Assembly (NCBI RefSeq): GCF_000058485.1
Contig: NC_008278.1
Span: 1,110,962-1,174,961, forward strand
Direction of reading: 5' to 3'
Source of the DNA: Frankia alni ACN14a
GTDB lineage: Bacteria; Actinomycetota; Actinomycetes; Frankiales; Frankiaceae
DNA length: 64,000 nucleotides
Under the pieces are notes generated by a model, which did not search any database, was not told the DNA's origin, and was given only the letters and a program-made list of their open reading frames with translations. The position numbers and the translations under genes were made by a program. Below, piece after piece: positions 21,274 to 29,446 of this stretch; the stretch's first letter is position 1, and each line of letters starts with the position of its first letter.

Positions 21274-21807
21274 TCAGGGGGCCGCGGCGGCGTCCAGTTC
21301 GGCACGGGTCAGCAGCGGGCGCAGGGTCAGACCGAGCTCGGCCAGCCGTTCCCGGCCGCCCTCGCCGCGGTCGATCACGCAGAGCACGTCCTCGACGATC
21401 GCGCCGTCGTCGCGCAGCACCTTCGTCGCGTCGAGCACGGCTCCGCCGGAGGTGACGACGTCCTCGACCAGGACGACGCGGCGGCCGGTGACCTCGCCGC
21501 CCTCGGCGATGCGCCGAGTGCCGTACTCCTTGGCCTTCTTCCGCACGAACCGCGCGGGCAGGCCGGTGCGCTGGGACAGCAGGGTGGCCAGGGGCACGCC
21601 ACCGAGCTCGAGCCCGGCCAGGAGGTCGGTGCCCGGCGGCACCAGCCCGGTCAGGCCGTCGACGATCGCGGCCAGCAGCTCCGGGTCGGCCTCGAACAGG
21701 TACTTGTCGAAGTACTCGGTGCTCGTCCGGCCCGACCGGAGCAGGAAGGTGCCGGTCAGATGGGAGGCGGCCCGGACCCGGGCGGCCAGCGCCGCATTGT
21801 CGCTCAC
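21274..21807 (-). CDS. pyrE: Orotate phosphoribosyltransferase
   Basis: PyrE joins orotate to PRPP to give orotidine 5'-phosphate in pyrimidine synthesis. The PRPP-binding motif VVLVEDVVTSGGA is at residues 111-123, and FVRKKAKEYGTRR supplies the usual catalytic lysines. Length (177) is typical of the actinobacterial form. The GTG at 21807 is chosen since the family N-terminus begins here. A -10-like TAGAGT (21816-21821 on the minus strand) is only 8 bases upstream, so the mRNA may be leaderless. Confidence 0.94.
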   Translation of the reverse strand: MSDNAALAARVRAASHLTGTFLLRSGRTSTEYFDKYLFEADPELLAAIVDGLTGLVPPGTDLLAGLELGGVPLATLLSQRTGLPARFVRKKAKEYGTRRIAEGGEVTGRRVVLVEDVVTSGGAVLDATKVLRDDGAIVEDVLCVIDRGEGGRERLAELGLTLRPLLTRAELDAAAAP

Positions 21808-21944
21808 GTCAGAGCACTCTAGGCGTGCGGAGCTGGGCGGCGTGGCGCGGTGGCGGGGAGCAGCGTGGTTGCCGGTCCGTCCGCCGGCCGCCCGCACCCG
21901 GCGCATCGGGAGGTTCGTCGCACGACCGGCGCTACGGTGACTCC

Positions 21945-22418
21945 ATGTCGCGATCCGCCGCCGGGCGCCGTGCGCAGGGATCGGCGGACGGCTTCGGCGC
22001 ACTGCTGTTCGTCTACGGGACCCTGATGTTCCCCGAGGTCGTCTCGACGCTGATCGGCAGGGTGCCGCCGATGGAGTCCGCCGCCGCCCCCGGGTGGCGG
22101 GCCGCCCGGCTGCGCGACCGCCTCTACCCGGGGCTGGTGCGCCGGGTCGCTCGGGACGATGCCTCGGCCCCGGGCCGGGTGCTCGTCGGCCTCGATCGGG
22201 GAGAACGAGCCGTGTTCGACGCGTTCGAGGGCTCGGCCTACGAGGCCGCTCCGCTCGTCCTGGCCGACGGGCGCCCGGCAGTCGCCTATCTCTGGAAGGA
22301 CGCCGCCGAGGCGACCGACGAAGACTGGAACCCCCGCGCGTTCGCGGACGGGCACCTCGGCGACTACGTCCTGCGGTGCGCGGCCTGGCGAGCCCGACTG
22401 ACCGACCCGTTGCCCTGA
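21945..22418 (+). CDS. Gamma-glutamylcyclotransferase (AIG2/GGCT-like) family protein
   Basis: The fold is shown by FVYGTLMFPEVV (YGTL at 24-27), the substrate loop typical of the family, and VFDAFEGSAYE, which carries the catalytic-type glutamate. Family members cleave gamma-glutamyl amines or peptides to pyroglutamate; the natural substrate here is unknown. The 157-residue length is usual. A TACGGT -10-like element lies 6 bases before the ATG, suggesting a leaderless mRNA, divergent from pyrE. Confidence 0.85.
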   Translation: MSRSAAGRRAQGSADGFGALLFVYGTLMFPEVVSTLIGRVPPMESAAAPGWRAARLRDRLYPGLVRRVARDDASAPGRVLVGLDRGERAVFDAFEGSAYEAAPLVLADGRPAVAYLWKDAAEATDEDWNPRAFADGHLGDYVLRCAAWRARLTDPLP

Positions 22419-22440
22419 GCGGGCGCACCTTCGATCAGGC

Positions 22441-22485
22441 CGGTCGGGCCGGTCGGGCCGGTCGGGCCGGTCGGGCCGGTCGGGC
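22441..22485. repeat. 9-bp tandem repeat, 5 copies
   Basis: The unit cggtcgggc is repeated five times exactly between the convergent cyclotransferase and DUF7144 genes. Its rich G/C strands could form a hairpin-poor slippage tract; no function is evident. Confidence 0.9.
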
Positions 22486-22492
22486 CGCCGGC

Positions 22493-23101
22493 TCAGCCGT
22501 GGACGGTGGGCGGTCGACCTTCGTCGCCGTGCCCGGTTCTGCCCGGGCCTCCCGAGTCTCCCGGGCCACGCCCGGTGAACCCACCGGAGCCCGGCGGAAC
22601 ACCCGCCGCCTCCGGGTGGCGACCGCCGACGCCCGCGCCACGGCCGGCGGCCTCACCGACGCCGGCGCGATCGCCCGGGTACGGCTCCTCGTAGCCGCCG
22701 CGGGTACGGGCGGTGTCGTAGGTGCACAGCGCGTAGATCACCAGGATGTCGATCGCGATGATGATGACCGACCACACCGGAAACGCGGCCATGAAGGCAA
22801 GCTGGCCGATCGCGTTGATCGCCGCGATCACGATGCCGGCCCAGCGTGCCGCGTCGTTGCGGATGTAGATCCCGTAGGAGATCAGCATCTCGACGACGCC
22901 GACCGCGATCCACAGCCACCCCCAGAAGTTGGTGTCGGCGTAGATCACGTTGGTGCCGCCGTTGAGGTTGTTCACGACCACCGTGTAGTCGCGCAGGGTC
23001 GCGATGCCGTAAATCAGGTTGTGGAAGCCGACGATGAACATGATCACGGCGGCGAAGGTGAGCCATCCGCTCAGCGGGCGTACCGCCCGATTTCCTGCCA
23101 T
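22493..23101 (-). CDS. Four-helix membrane protein, DUF7144-like
   Basis: The 202-residue protein has four membrane segments at about 12-32, 58-80, 86-106 and 108-127, with aromatic and Gly residues (FVGFHNLIYGI-like start, FWGWLWIAVGVVEML) that I associate with the actinobacterial DUF7144 group. The function is unknown. A Gly/Pro-rich cytoplasmic tail of about 70 residues follows. Start is the ATG at 23101 because GGGAGG lies 6-7 bases before it; an upstream in-frame start would add 17 residues without a ribosome site. Confidence 0.75.
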   Translation of the reverse strand: MAGNRAVRPLSGWLTFAAVIMFIVGFHNLIYGIATLRDYTVVVNNLNGGTNVIYADTNFWGWLWIAVGVVEMLISYGIYIRNDAARWAGIVIAAINAIGQLAFMAAFPVWSVIIIAIDILVIYALCTYDTARTRGGYEEPYPGDRAGVGEAAGRGAGVGGRHPEAAGVPPGSGGFTGRGPGDSGGPGRTGHGDEGRPPTVHG

Positions 23102-23299
23102 CTGATCCTCCCCGTTCGACGCCGACGCCTCGCCCGACCGGTGAACCGCCATGCCCTCGACGAGAGGGCCACCGGGACAGGCTGGGCGCGACCTCGTGGT
23201 CGCGGCGGCTCGATACCGGCACCATGCGGTCCGGTGTGCATCTGGTAGCCAGACAACTACCGTCCGCCGCTTAGGTGCGATACCCGCCCCGCCCCGACG

Positions 23300-25015
23300 T
23301 CACCCCCTTTCGGCCGAGGCGGCCGGCGGCACCCTGTCGGTCGGGGCGGCCGGCGGCACCCCGTTGGTCGGGCCGGCCGGCGGTACCCCGTCGGTCGGCG
23401 CGGCCGGCGGTATCCCGTCGGTCGGGGCGGCTGGCAGCGTCGTGACCTTGTTCGTCGCGGCGTCCCAGCGCAGCCGGCCGTGCTGGAAGGTGCTCTCTCG
23501 TCCGCCCGGCACCGAGTACTCGTCGGTCGTGGGCAGGCCGAGGCCGGACGCCGTGCCGCCGAGGGACAGGTAGGTCTGCAGGATGCGGCCGTGGACCTCG
23601 TGCGCGCCGGTCAGGGGATGCCAGTAGATCCAACCGCCCTGGAACCGGGCCTGCTGGGCGCCGGGCGCGCTGGCGATCTCGATGTCGCTCACCGGGCGTC
23701 GCAGGAAGCTGTTCGACCCGCCGATGCCGAGGTACTTCGTCGAGATCGGGCCGTACAGCCCGTGCACCCCGGTGGCGACGGACCAGAAGGCCAGGCCGCT
23801 CGCGTACTGCTGCCAGCGGCCCCCGCCGCCCGCGGGATTCTCGCCCCCGACCTTGGCGCCGAGCGCGGCCTGGGTCGGCCCGCCGGCCGCGTACCACTTC
23901 TCGATCTCGCTGCGGGTGCCGTCCGCCTGGGCGGCGAGCGCGGTCGACGTGCAGCACAGCACGTTCATGTCCACGTTGCCGGTGATCCCGGGCACGGTGC
24001 CGCCGGAGGTGTACTGCCACAGTGCCCAGTTCGGCCAGCCGCCGGGTAGCCAGCCGGGGGTCGCCTGGTTGTTGTAGATCGCGAACCAGAACGGGTACTT
24101 CGCGAAGTCATGGGTGTCCGCGACCTTCCCGGTCCAGAACGACCGGTAGGTGTAGAGGATGGGAGCCCGTCCTGTCGCCGACTCGACCTCCTCCAGGAAC
24201 GCCCGGGTCCAGGCCGCGAGTGCCCTGGGGTCGAGTCCGCCGGTGTCCTCCAGGTCCAGCACGGGCGCGAGATGGCCGGCCGTGCGCGTCAGCCCGCTGA
24301 CGGCGATGAAGTGCCGCGCCTGGTCCACGGCGGTCGACAGCGGCTGCGCCGGGCGCGCGTAGTGGTAGGCGCCGACCACCAGTCCGGCCCTGGTGGCGGC
24401 GTCGCGGTCGGTCACGAAGAACGGGTTGGTGTAGTTCGTCCCCTCGGTGGCCTTGATGATCACAAAGCTGACGCCGGAGGCGCGAGCCGCGGTCCAGTCG
24501 ATCGGTCCGCCACCCGGATGCTGCCACGAGGCCACGTCGATCCCGCGTGGCCACAGCGGCGAGGGGGCCGCCCCCTGGGCCACGCCGGTGGTGCCGGACA
24601 TGGTCAGCGCGGCGGCGGTGAGCGCGGCGATGCTGAGCAGTCGCCGGGGCAGTGGGATCGGCAGCGCCGACCGGGCCGGCAGGCCCCGGTGGCGCGGCAG
24701 GCAGTCGGCGTCCGCCCGGTGCGGCGGGGTGAGGTCCGATGCGCGGATCCGTCGTGGGTTCGGGGCGCGAGGCGGCACGTGGCCAGGGGTCTGGCCAGCC
24801 ACCGCCGCGAGTCGTTCGGGTGAGGGCAACCACTCGGGTGGCGGGAACCGGTCGGGTGGCGGGAACCGGTCAAGTGGAGGGAACCGGTCTGGTGGAGGGA
24901 ACACCGTGCCGGGTGGCAAGGGGGTGCCGGGCCGGATCGGGATGCCGACCGGGCCGGCGTCGCCGCCGGTGCCGCGGGTAGTCGGATACCGGCCAGGACG
25001 ATGCGTGGAACGCAT
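23300..25015 (-). CDS. GH25 lysozyme-like muramidase with LGFP repeats
   Basis: The central domain (about 157-350 of 571) is a glycoside hydrolase 25 muramidase: RGIDVASWQ at the start and APVLDLEDTGG with the catalytic Asp/Glu pair. LGFP-type repeats follow (about 400-530), for example GWIYWHPLTGAHEVHG and LGLPTTDEYSVPGG, which bind cell wall. The end is a PPAAPTDGV repeat. A hydrophobic segment at about 124-146 (RRLLSIAALTAAALTMSG) is preceded by 120 Pro/Arg-rich residues including FPPPDRF repeats, so the protein is either anchored or uses a very late signal. ATG 25015 has a GAGGG site; an alternative GTG at 25105 would be leaderless. Confidence 0.85.
   Translation of the reverse strand: MRSTHRPGRYPTTRGTGGDAGPVGIPIRPGTPLPPGTVFPPPDRFPPLDRFPPPDRFPPPEWLPSPERLAAVAGQTPGHVPPRAPNPRRIRASDLTPPHRADADCLPRHRGLPARSALPIPLPRRLLSIAALTAAALTMSGTTGVAQGAAPSPLWPRGIDVASWQHPGGGPIDWTAARASGVSFVIIKATEGTNYTNPFFVTDRDAATRAGLVVGAYHYARPAQPLSTAVDQARHFIAVSGLTRTAGHLAPVLDLEDTGGLDPRALAAWTRAFLEEVESATGRAPILYTYRSFWTGKVADTHDFAKYPFWFAIYNNQATPGWLPGGWPNWALWQYTSGGTVPGITGNVDMNVLCCTSTALAAQADGTRSEIEKWYAAGGPTQAALGAKVGGENPAGGGGRWQQYASGLAFWSVATGVHGLYGPISTKYLGIGGSNSFLRRPVSDIEIASAPGAQQARFQGGWIYWHPLTGAHEVHGRILQTYLSLGGTASGLGLPTTDEYSVPGGRESTFQHGRLRWDAATNKVTTLPAAPTDGIPPAAPTDGVPPAGPTNGVPPAAPTDRVPPAASAERG
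23324..23436 (-). repeat. 27-bp tandem repeat, about 4 copies, in the lysozyme 3' end
   Basis: Four diverged copies of a 27-bp unit encode Pro-Pro-Ala-Ala-Pro-Thr-Asp-Gly-Val variants at the C-terminus. The period is a multiple of three. Confidence 0.9.
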
Positions 25016-25403
25016 GGGCAACCCTCGGATGCTCGGGAGGCGACGGTCGGGGAGGCTCGTGAGCCGGTTGGCCGCGCCAGGCGGGCGCACCAACGGGTGT
25101 GCCACACGCTAAGCATTCAAGGAATTGCTTACAGCTATCAAAGGTAGGGGAGTCCGAGTTATTCACTACGGACAGTTGCTCCCGCCGGCAATCTGCGCAT
25201 CTTCCGGTCGGAACGGCCGCCGGGTCGGGCGTGCCGGCGTGCCCGGGGGCAAGACTGGCTATGGGGATGTTCCGCGCATCCGGCGGCGGATCGTCGCCGC
25301 CGACGGGCAGGTCCGGGGGTCCCGTCATGATCGGGGACGAAGTGGACGGGGGTGCCTCCCCAACCACGCTCAGCGTCGTGTAATCTGAGCACCGCGACCT
25401 CGC
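25016..25403. other. Intergenic region between the lysozyme gene and tRNA-Thr
   Basis: This 388-base region has a relatively AT-rich patch (25108-25170). On the minus strand TTGATA (25136-25141) and AATGCT (25112-25117) are spaced by 18 bases and may drive the lysozyme gene, with a start near 25105. An imperfect inverted repeat aagcattc/gaattgctt overlaps the -10. TAATCT at 25381-25386 is a -10 candidate for tRNA-Thr. The middle (about 25190-25370) holds nothing I recognise. Confidence 0.5.
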
Positions 25404-25479
25404 GCCCCTTTAGCTCAGTCGGCAGAGCGTCTCCATGGTAAGGAGAAGGTCTACGGTTCGATTCCGTAAAGGGGCTCCA
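25404..25479 (+). tRNA. tRNA-Thr (anticodon GGT)
   Basis: Acceptor GCCCCTT pairs with AAGGGGC; the anticodon arm is TCTCC-atGGTaa-GGAGA; the T-arm is TACGGTTCGATTCCGTA. Discriminator T and an encoded CCA (25477-25479) follow. It reads ACC/ACT Thr codons. Confidence 0.97.
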
Positions 25480-25580
25480 CGTTCCGGTCCTCGGGCAGGT
25501 TCGTGTCCGGGATGGGCGGTTCCGCCGGTTCTCCCGGGTAGGCTTGTGGTCGGGTCTCCGGGCATCCTGGAGACCATCCT

Positions 25581-25654
25581 GGCGGTGTAGCTCAGTCTGG
25601 CAGAGCAAGCGGCTCATAATCGCTGTGTCGCCGGTTCAAGTCCGGCCACCGCTA
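25581..25654 (+). tRNA. tRNA-Met (anticodon CAT), elongator type
   Basis: Acceptor GGCGGTG pairs with CACCGCT, and the anticodon arm is AGCGG-ctCATaa-TCGCT, with a standard T-arm. CCA is not encoded. The close match to elongator tRNA-Met of actinobacteria and the order Thr-Met-rpmG support Met rather than lysidine-modified Ile, but CAT alone cannot exclude the latter. Confidence 0.92.
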
Positions 25655-25751
25655 CTATCGGGGAGCGGCGCGCCGTGACCCCTGTAGGGGCTCGCGGCCT
25701 GCCGCGTCGCCCGATCAGTTCAGCACCCGACTCAGGAAGAGGCATCACGCC

Positions 25752-25916
25752 GTGGCCGCCACTGACGTCCGCCCGAAGATCACGATGGCGTGCCAGGTGT
25801 GTAAGCACCGGAACTACATCACCCGCAAGAACCGGCGCAACGACCCGGACCGCCTCGAGCTGAAGAAGTTCTGCCCGAACTGCGGCAAGCACACGGAGCA
25901 CCGCGAGACCCGCTGA
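25752..25916 (+). CDS. rpmG: 50S ribosomal protein L33, zinc-binding form
   Basis: This 54-residue protein of the large subunit has the L33 core ([20 protein letters not shown]) and two CXXC pairs, C14-C17 and C41-C44, which bind zinc. The start is GTG with an AGGAAGAGG-like site upstream. A strong terminator follows, so the tRNA-Thr-tRNA-Met-rpmG stretch may form one unit. Confidence 0.96.
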   Translation: MAATDVRPKITMACQVCKHRNYITRKNRRNDPDRLELKKFCPNCGKHTEHRETR

Positions 25917-25992
25917 CGATGCCCGGCGTCGCCGTGGCGGCCACGCCGCCGTCCGCCTGACGTGCGCGGGTCACGCGAGCCAGCATGCGATC

Positions 25993-26024
25993 ACAACCGG
26001 CCAGGGAGCATCCTGGCCGGTTGT
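25993..26024 (+). terminator. Terminator of rpmG
   Basis: A perfect 13-bp stem (ACAACCGGCCAGG at 25993-26005, complement 26012-26024) with a 6-base loop lies 77 bases after the rpmG stop and is followed by TTGCGT. Confidence 0.9.
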
Positions 26025-26260
26025 TTGCGTCTAGGCCGCCCCGTCCGGGGCGGGTCGACTCTCGTCGCAGGCCTGGGGACGGCGGACCGAAGCCCGGGGC
26101 GCCGGCGTGATAGCTAGGACACATCGACCCGTCCGTCGATGGGCCGGCTCATGAGGTTCGTGGTGGGATGCTTCCCGTCGCGGCCCGTCCGGCCCGACGC
26201 GCCGCGGCCAGGTGTGCCATGGCATTCGGCCCTGCCGTGGCCGTCGAGATCGGAGCCTTG

Positions 26261-26719
26261 ATGTCGCTGAACCAGGACTTCGTGGGACGGAGTTTCGTCT
26301 CGCCCGTCCCCTTCCAGGTCGGACGCGAGCAGATCCGGCAGTTCGCCCGGGCGATCGGGGACGACAACCCGCTTTACCACGACGTGGAGGCGGCCAAGGC
26401 GGCCGGGCACCCCGATCTCGTCGCGCCGCCGACGTTTCTGATCACCGCGATTCCCGGAGCCCTGGGGCTGCCCACCGACGATCCGGCGCTCGGGCTGGAC
26501 TATGCCCTGGTCGTGCACGGTGAGCAGCGCTTCGTCCTGCGCCGGCCGGTGTTGGCGGGCGACGAGCTGATCACCACCTCGACGCTGACCGCCATCCGCG
26601 CGGTGGGCCGCAACGAGGTGCTCGTCACCACCTACCGCTACACCACCACGAGTGGCGAGGAGGTCGCGGTCGGCACGTGCACCCTGGTCTCCCGCGGCAC
26701 GGCACCGCCGCGGGCGTAA
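26261..26719 (+). CDS. MaoC-type dehydratase, HadA-like (FAS1-like dehydratase domain)
   Basis: The protein has a hot-dog fold start (DFVGRSFVSPVPFQVGREQI) and a region GDDNPLYHDVEAAKAAGHPD typical of the structural partner in MaoC heterodimers. In mycobacteria the HadA/HadB pair at this locus dehydrates 3-hydroxyacyl-ACP in FAS-II. Here it lies after rpmG and before a HadB-like gene, as in mycobacteria and Streptomyces. ATG at 26261 is chosen because the family sequence begins there; a longer in-frame leader would add 31 atypical residues. Length is 152. Confidence 0.87.
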   Translation: MSLNQDFVGRSFVSPVPFQVGREQIRQFARAIGDDNPLYHDVEAAKAAGHPDLVAPPTFLITAIPGALGLPTDDPALGLDYALVVHGEQRFVLRRPVLAGDELITTSTLTAIRAVGRNEVLVTTYRYTTTSGEEVAVGTCTLVSRGTAPPRA

Positions 26720-26812
26720 GCGCGCGTGCCCTGACGCCCGGTGGGAACCGGGCCGCCGGTCCGGCCGCACCCCCGACGGTGTCGGGAGTGCCTCACCCTG
26801 GGGAGAACAACG

Positions 26813-27241
26813 ATGACGGCGACCGTCGGCTATGACGACGTCGAGGTCGGCACCGAGCTGCCGGAACGGCTGTTCCCGCTGCGACGGGTCGATCTCGTCC
26901 GCTACGCGGGAGCATCCGGGGACTTCAATCCCATCCACTGGAGCGAGCGGGCCGCCGCGGACGCGGGCCTGCCCGGCGTGCTCGCGCACGGGATGCTGAC
27001 GATGGCGACGGCCACCCGGCTCGTCACCGACTGGGCCGGGGACCCGGGCGCCGTCCTCGAGGTCGGGGTGAAGTTCTCCGCACCGGTGGTGGTACCGGAC
27101 GACGACGACGGCGCCTCGGTGTCGGTGCGCGGCGTCGTCGAGAAGAAGCTCGACGACAACCGGGTGGTCGTGAACCTCACCACCCGGTGTGGCGGCGAGA
27201 AGGTACTGATGGCCGCGCGGGCCACCGTCCGGCTGGGCTGA
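26813..27241 (+). CDS. MaoC-type dehydratase, HadB-like
   Basis: This is the catalytic-type partner: YAGASGDFNPIHW supplies the hydratase dyad D37 and H42. The 142-residue length matches HadB. It probably forms a heterodimer with the gene upstream and dehydrates 3-hydroxyacyl thioesters; the acyl-chain substrate is not determinable. ATG at 26813 has GGGGAG nine bases upstream. No HadC-like third gene follows, unlike the mycobacterial locus. Confidence 0.9.
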   Translation: MTATVGYDDVEVGTELPERLFPLRRVDLVRYAGASGDFNPIHWSERAAADAGLPGVLAHGMLTMATATRLVTDWAGDPGAVLEVGVKFSAPVVVPDDDDGASVSVRGVVEKKLDDNRVVVNLTTRCGGEKVLMAARATVRLG

Positions 27242-27272
27242 GCCGGCTGGCTGGCTGGCTGGCTCAGCCCAG
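27233..27272. terminator. Bidirectional terminator between hadB-like and aminotransferase genes
   Basis: A 12-bp perfect inverted repeat (CTGGGCTGAGCC at 27233-27244, complement 27261-27272) overlaps the hadB-like stop codon. The 16-base loop is four copies of GGCT. Confidence 0.8.
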
Positions 27273-27278
27273 GGTCGT

Positions 27279-28478
27279 TCAGGCAGCCTCGCTGAGCAGG
27301 GCGGACAGCCGGCTCACGCCCTTGACCAGGTCCTCGTCGCTGAGCGCGTAGGACAGCCGGGCGAAGCCGGGGGTGCCGAACGCCTCACCGGGGACGATGG
27401 CGACCCCGGCCTCCTCCAGGATGAGCTGGCACAGCTCGGCGCTGGTCGTGGGCGTCCGGCCGCGAAGGCTGCGCCCGAGCGCGCCCTGCAGGGAGGGGTA
27501 GCAGTAGAACGCGCCCTCGGGCAGCGGGCAGGTCACTCCCGGGGTCTCGGTGAGCATGCGGTGCATCGTCAGCCGGCGGCGATCGAAGGCGGTGCGCATC
27601 TCGGCGACGGCGTCGAGGGGCCCGGCGACGGCGGCGAGCGCCGCGGCCTGGGAGACGTTGGCGACGTTCGAGGTGGCGTGCGACTGCAGGTTCGCCGCCG
27701 CGGAGACGACGTCCGTCGGCCCGATCAGCCAGCCGACCCGCCAGCCCGTCATCGCGTAGGTCTTCGCGACGCCGTTGACGATGACGCAGCGCTCGGCCAG
27801 CTCCGGCACCTGGGTCAGGATCGAGGCGAACCGCGCCTCGCCGTAGACGAGGTGCTCGTAGATCTCGTCGGCGAGCACCCAGATGCCGGCCTGCTCGGCC
27901 CAGCGACCGATCTCGCGGACCTCCTCCGGCTTGTGCACGGCGCCGGTCGGGTTCGACGGTGAGTTGAACAGCAGCACCTTGGTGCGCTCGGTGCGGGCCG
28001 CCTCGAGCTGCTCGACGGTCACCCGGTAGCCGGCCTCCGGCCCGGTGACGACGTCGACCGGCACACCACCGGCCAGGCGGATGGACTCGGGGTAGGTGGT
28101 CCAGTACGGCGCCGGCAGCAGCACCTCGTCACCCGGGTCGAGCAGCGTCGCGAAGGCCTCGTAGACGGCCTGCTTGCCGCCGTTGGTCACCAGGACCTGG
28201 CCCGCGGAGACGGTGACGCCGGAGTCCCGGGCCGTCTTCTCGGCGATGGCCTGCCGCAGCTCCGGCAGACCGCCCGCCGGGGTGTAGCGGTGCATGCGGG
28301 GCTCGCGGCATGCCTTCTCCGCGGCGGCGACGATGTGGTCCGGAGTCGCGAAGTCCGGCTCGCCGGCGCCGAAGCCGACCACGTCCTGGCCCGCGGCGCG
28401 CATCGCCTTCGCGGTGGCGTCGACGGCCAGCGTCGCGGACGGGGCGATGCCGCCGATGCGGCTTGAGATCCTGCTCAT
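27279..28478 (-). CDS. aspC: Class I pyridoxal-phosphate aminotransferase (aspartate type)
   Basis: The enzyme moves amino groups between aspartate (or a related amino acid) and 2-oxoglutarate. The 399 residues show GAGEPDF at 38-43, the NSPSNPTGA motif (172-180), [11 protein letters not shown], and the cofactor lysine K239 in [17 protein letters not shown]. Subgroup I-gamma features fit the actinobacterial AspC that stands beside tRNA-Trp and secE. ATG at 28478 gives [10 protein letters not shown]; an ATG three codons upstream is equally possible. The gene runs against its neighbours. Confidence 0.92.
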   Translation of the reverse strand: MSRISSRIGGIAPSATLAVDATAKAMRAAGQDVVGFGAGEPDFATPDHIVAAAEKACREPRMHRYTPAGGLPELRQAIAEKTARDSGVTVSAGQVLVTNGGKQAVYEAFATLLDPGDEVLLPAPYWTTYPESIRLAGGVPVDVVTGPEAGYRVTVEQLEAARTERTKVLLFNSPSNPTGAVHKPEEVREIGRWAEQAGIWVLADEIYEHLVYGEARFASILTQVPELAERCVIVNGVAKTYAMTGWRVGWLIGPTDVVSAAANLQSHATSNVANVSQAAALAAVAGPLDAVAEMRTAFDRRRLTMHRMLTETPGVTCPLPEGAFYCYPSLQGALGRSLRGRTPTTSAELCQLILEEAGVAIVPGEAFGTPGFARLSYALSDEDLVKGVSRLSALLSEAA

Positions 28479-28891
28479 AGTGCCCATGCTGCCATGGCGT
28501 CCGGACGGGCGTCGTACGCAGGCGGCCGGGATCCGGCGTCCGTGCGGACCGGTTCCGGGGTGGCCGGTGGACCCTGTCCCGCGGGTCCTGCGGACGGCGT
28601 GCCGTGGGTCCTGTGGACGTTGCCGCGAGGGTCCCGCGGACGATGTTCCGGGGGACTGTGGACGGTGTCCGAAGGGACTGTGGACAGTGTCCGGAGGGTG
28701 CTCTCCGGGCCCCGGGGGCCGTGTTCGGCGGTGCCCGCGCACGGTCCGCGGCGGAGTCGGGGCGATGAAGGGGTATGCTCGATCCGCTCGGGTACCCATT
28801 CCGGTAACCGGCTCACAGGCTGGACTGTGCGCTATGGTGCAGAAGCGCAGCGTGTGGGTTCGATGCGGTCGCGGGGATCCGGGCGTGTCCA
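28479..28891. other. 413-base region between aspC and tRNA-Trp
   Basis: It contains the five-copy 22/23-bp tandem repeat (28584-28696) and two -10-like sequences toward tRNA-Trp (TATGCT at 28774-28779 and TATGGT at 28833-28838), neither with a clear -35. The aspC promoter should be in the low-coordinate end. I see no gene. Confidence 0.6.
28584..28696 (+). repeat. 22/23-bp tandem repeat, 5 copies
   Basis: Three 23-base units (28584-28606, 28607-28629, 28630-28652) and two 22-base units (28653-28674, 28675-28696) follow each other without spacers. The conserved core is GG(T/A)C-N2-G(T/C)GGAC followed by a variable G/T-rich half. The first units are more diverged than the last two. Confidence 0.85.
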
Positions 28892-28964
28892 AGGGGCGTG
28901 GCTCAATTGGTAGAGCACCGGTCTCCAAAACCGGCGGTTGCAGGTTCGAGTCCTGTCGCCCCTG
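28892..28964 (+). tRNA. tRNA-Trp (anticodon CCA)
   Basis: Acceptor AGGGGCG pairs with CGCCCCT, anticodon arm CCGGT-ctCCAaa-ACCGG, T-arm GCAGGTTCGAGTCCTGT, discriminator G. The CCA end is not encoded. Its place just before secE is conserved in actinobacteria. Confidence 0.97.
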
Positions 28965-29012
28965 CGCTGTTCGACAGTTGGCTGGTTCGGCGACGGAGTT
29001 GGGTGGAGTTGA

Positions 29013-29276
29013 GTGGCGACCGATACCCGTGACGCGGCACCGCGTCCCAAGCGGGCGACGCGTGCCGCGGGTCGGGGTCGACCGCTTCAGTTCATCCACA
29101 AGATCCTCCGGTTCATCCGCGAGGTCATGGCGGAGCTCCGGAAGGTCGTCTACCCCGGCCGGAGCGAGCTGATCACCTACGTGCTGGTCGTGCTCGTGTT
29201 CGTCAGCGTGATGACGGCCTTCGTGGCTAGTCTCGACTTCGGGCTCACGAAGGCGGTCCTCGCGATCTTCGGCTGA
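29013..29276 (+). CDS. secE: Preprotein translocase subunit SecE
   Basis: SecE stabilises SecY in the protein export channel. The 87 residues hold the conserved [20 protein letters not shown] amphipathic helix followed by one membrane segment ([20 protein letters not shown]). The N-terminal basic stretch is common in actinobacteria. The start is GTG with GGAG 4-5 bases upstream. It is 48 bases after tRNA-Trp and ahead of nusG in the usual order. Confidence 0.97.
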   Translation: MATDTRDAAPRPKRATRAAGRGRPLQFIHKILRFIREVMAELRKVVYPGRSELITYVLVVLVFVSVMTAFVASLDFGLTKAVLAIFG

Positions 29277-29446
29277 CGGGCCCGTCAGCCGGCGGGGTCG
29301 GGCAGTACGGACGGACGGGTCCGGGCGGGTGATCGATGCCGGTGCGCCGGTCGGTCGGCTGCCGCCCGTTCGGCACCACGCCCGCGCAGCGCCCGCTCCG
29401 CGGAGTCCACAGCAGCAGAAGCGTCCACGAGAGAAGGAACGTCCGC

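Noticed and set aside
28584-28696. Possible CRISPR array
   Set aside because: Units are contiguous with no spacers and no cas genes are near. The same applies to the repeats at 43456-43523 and 22441-22485.
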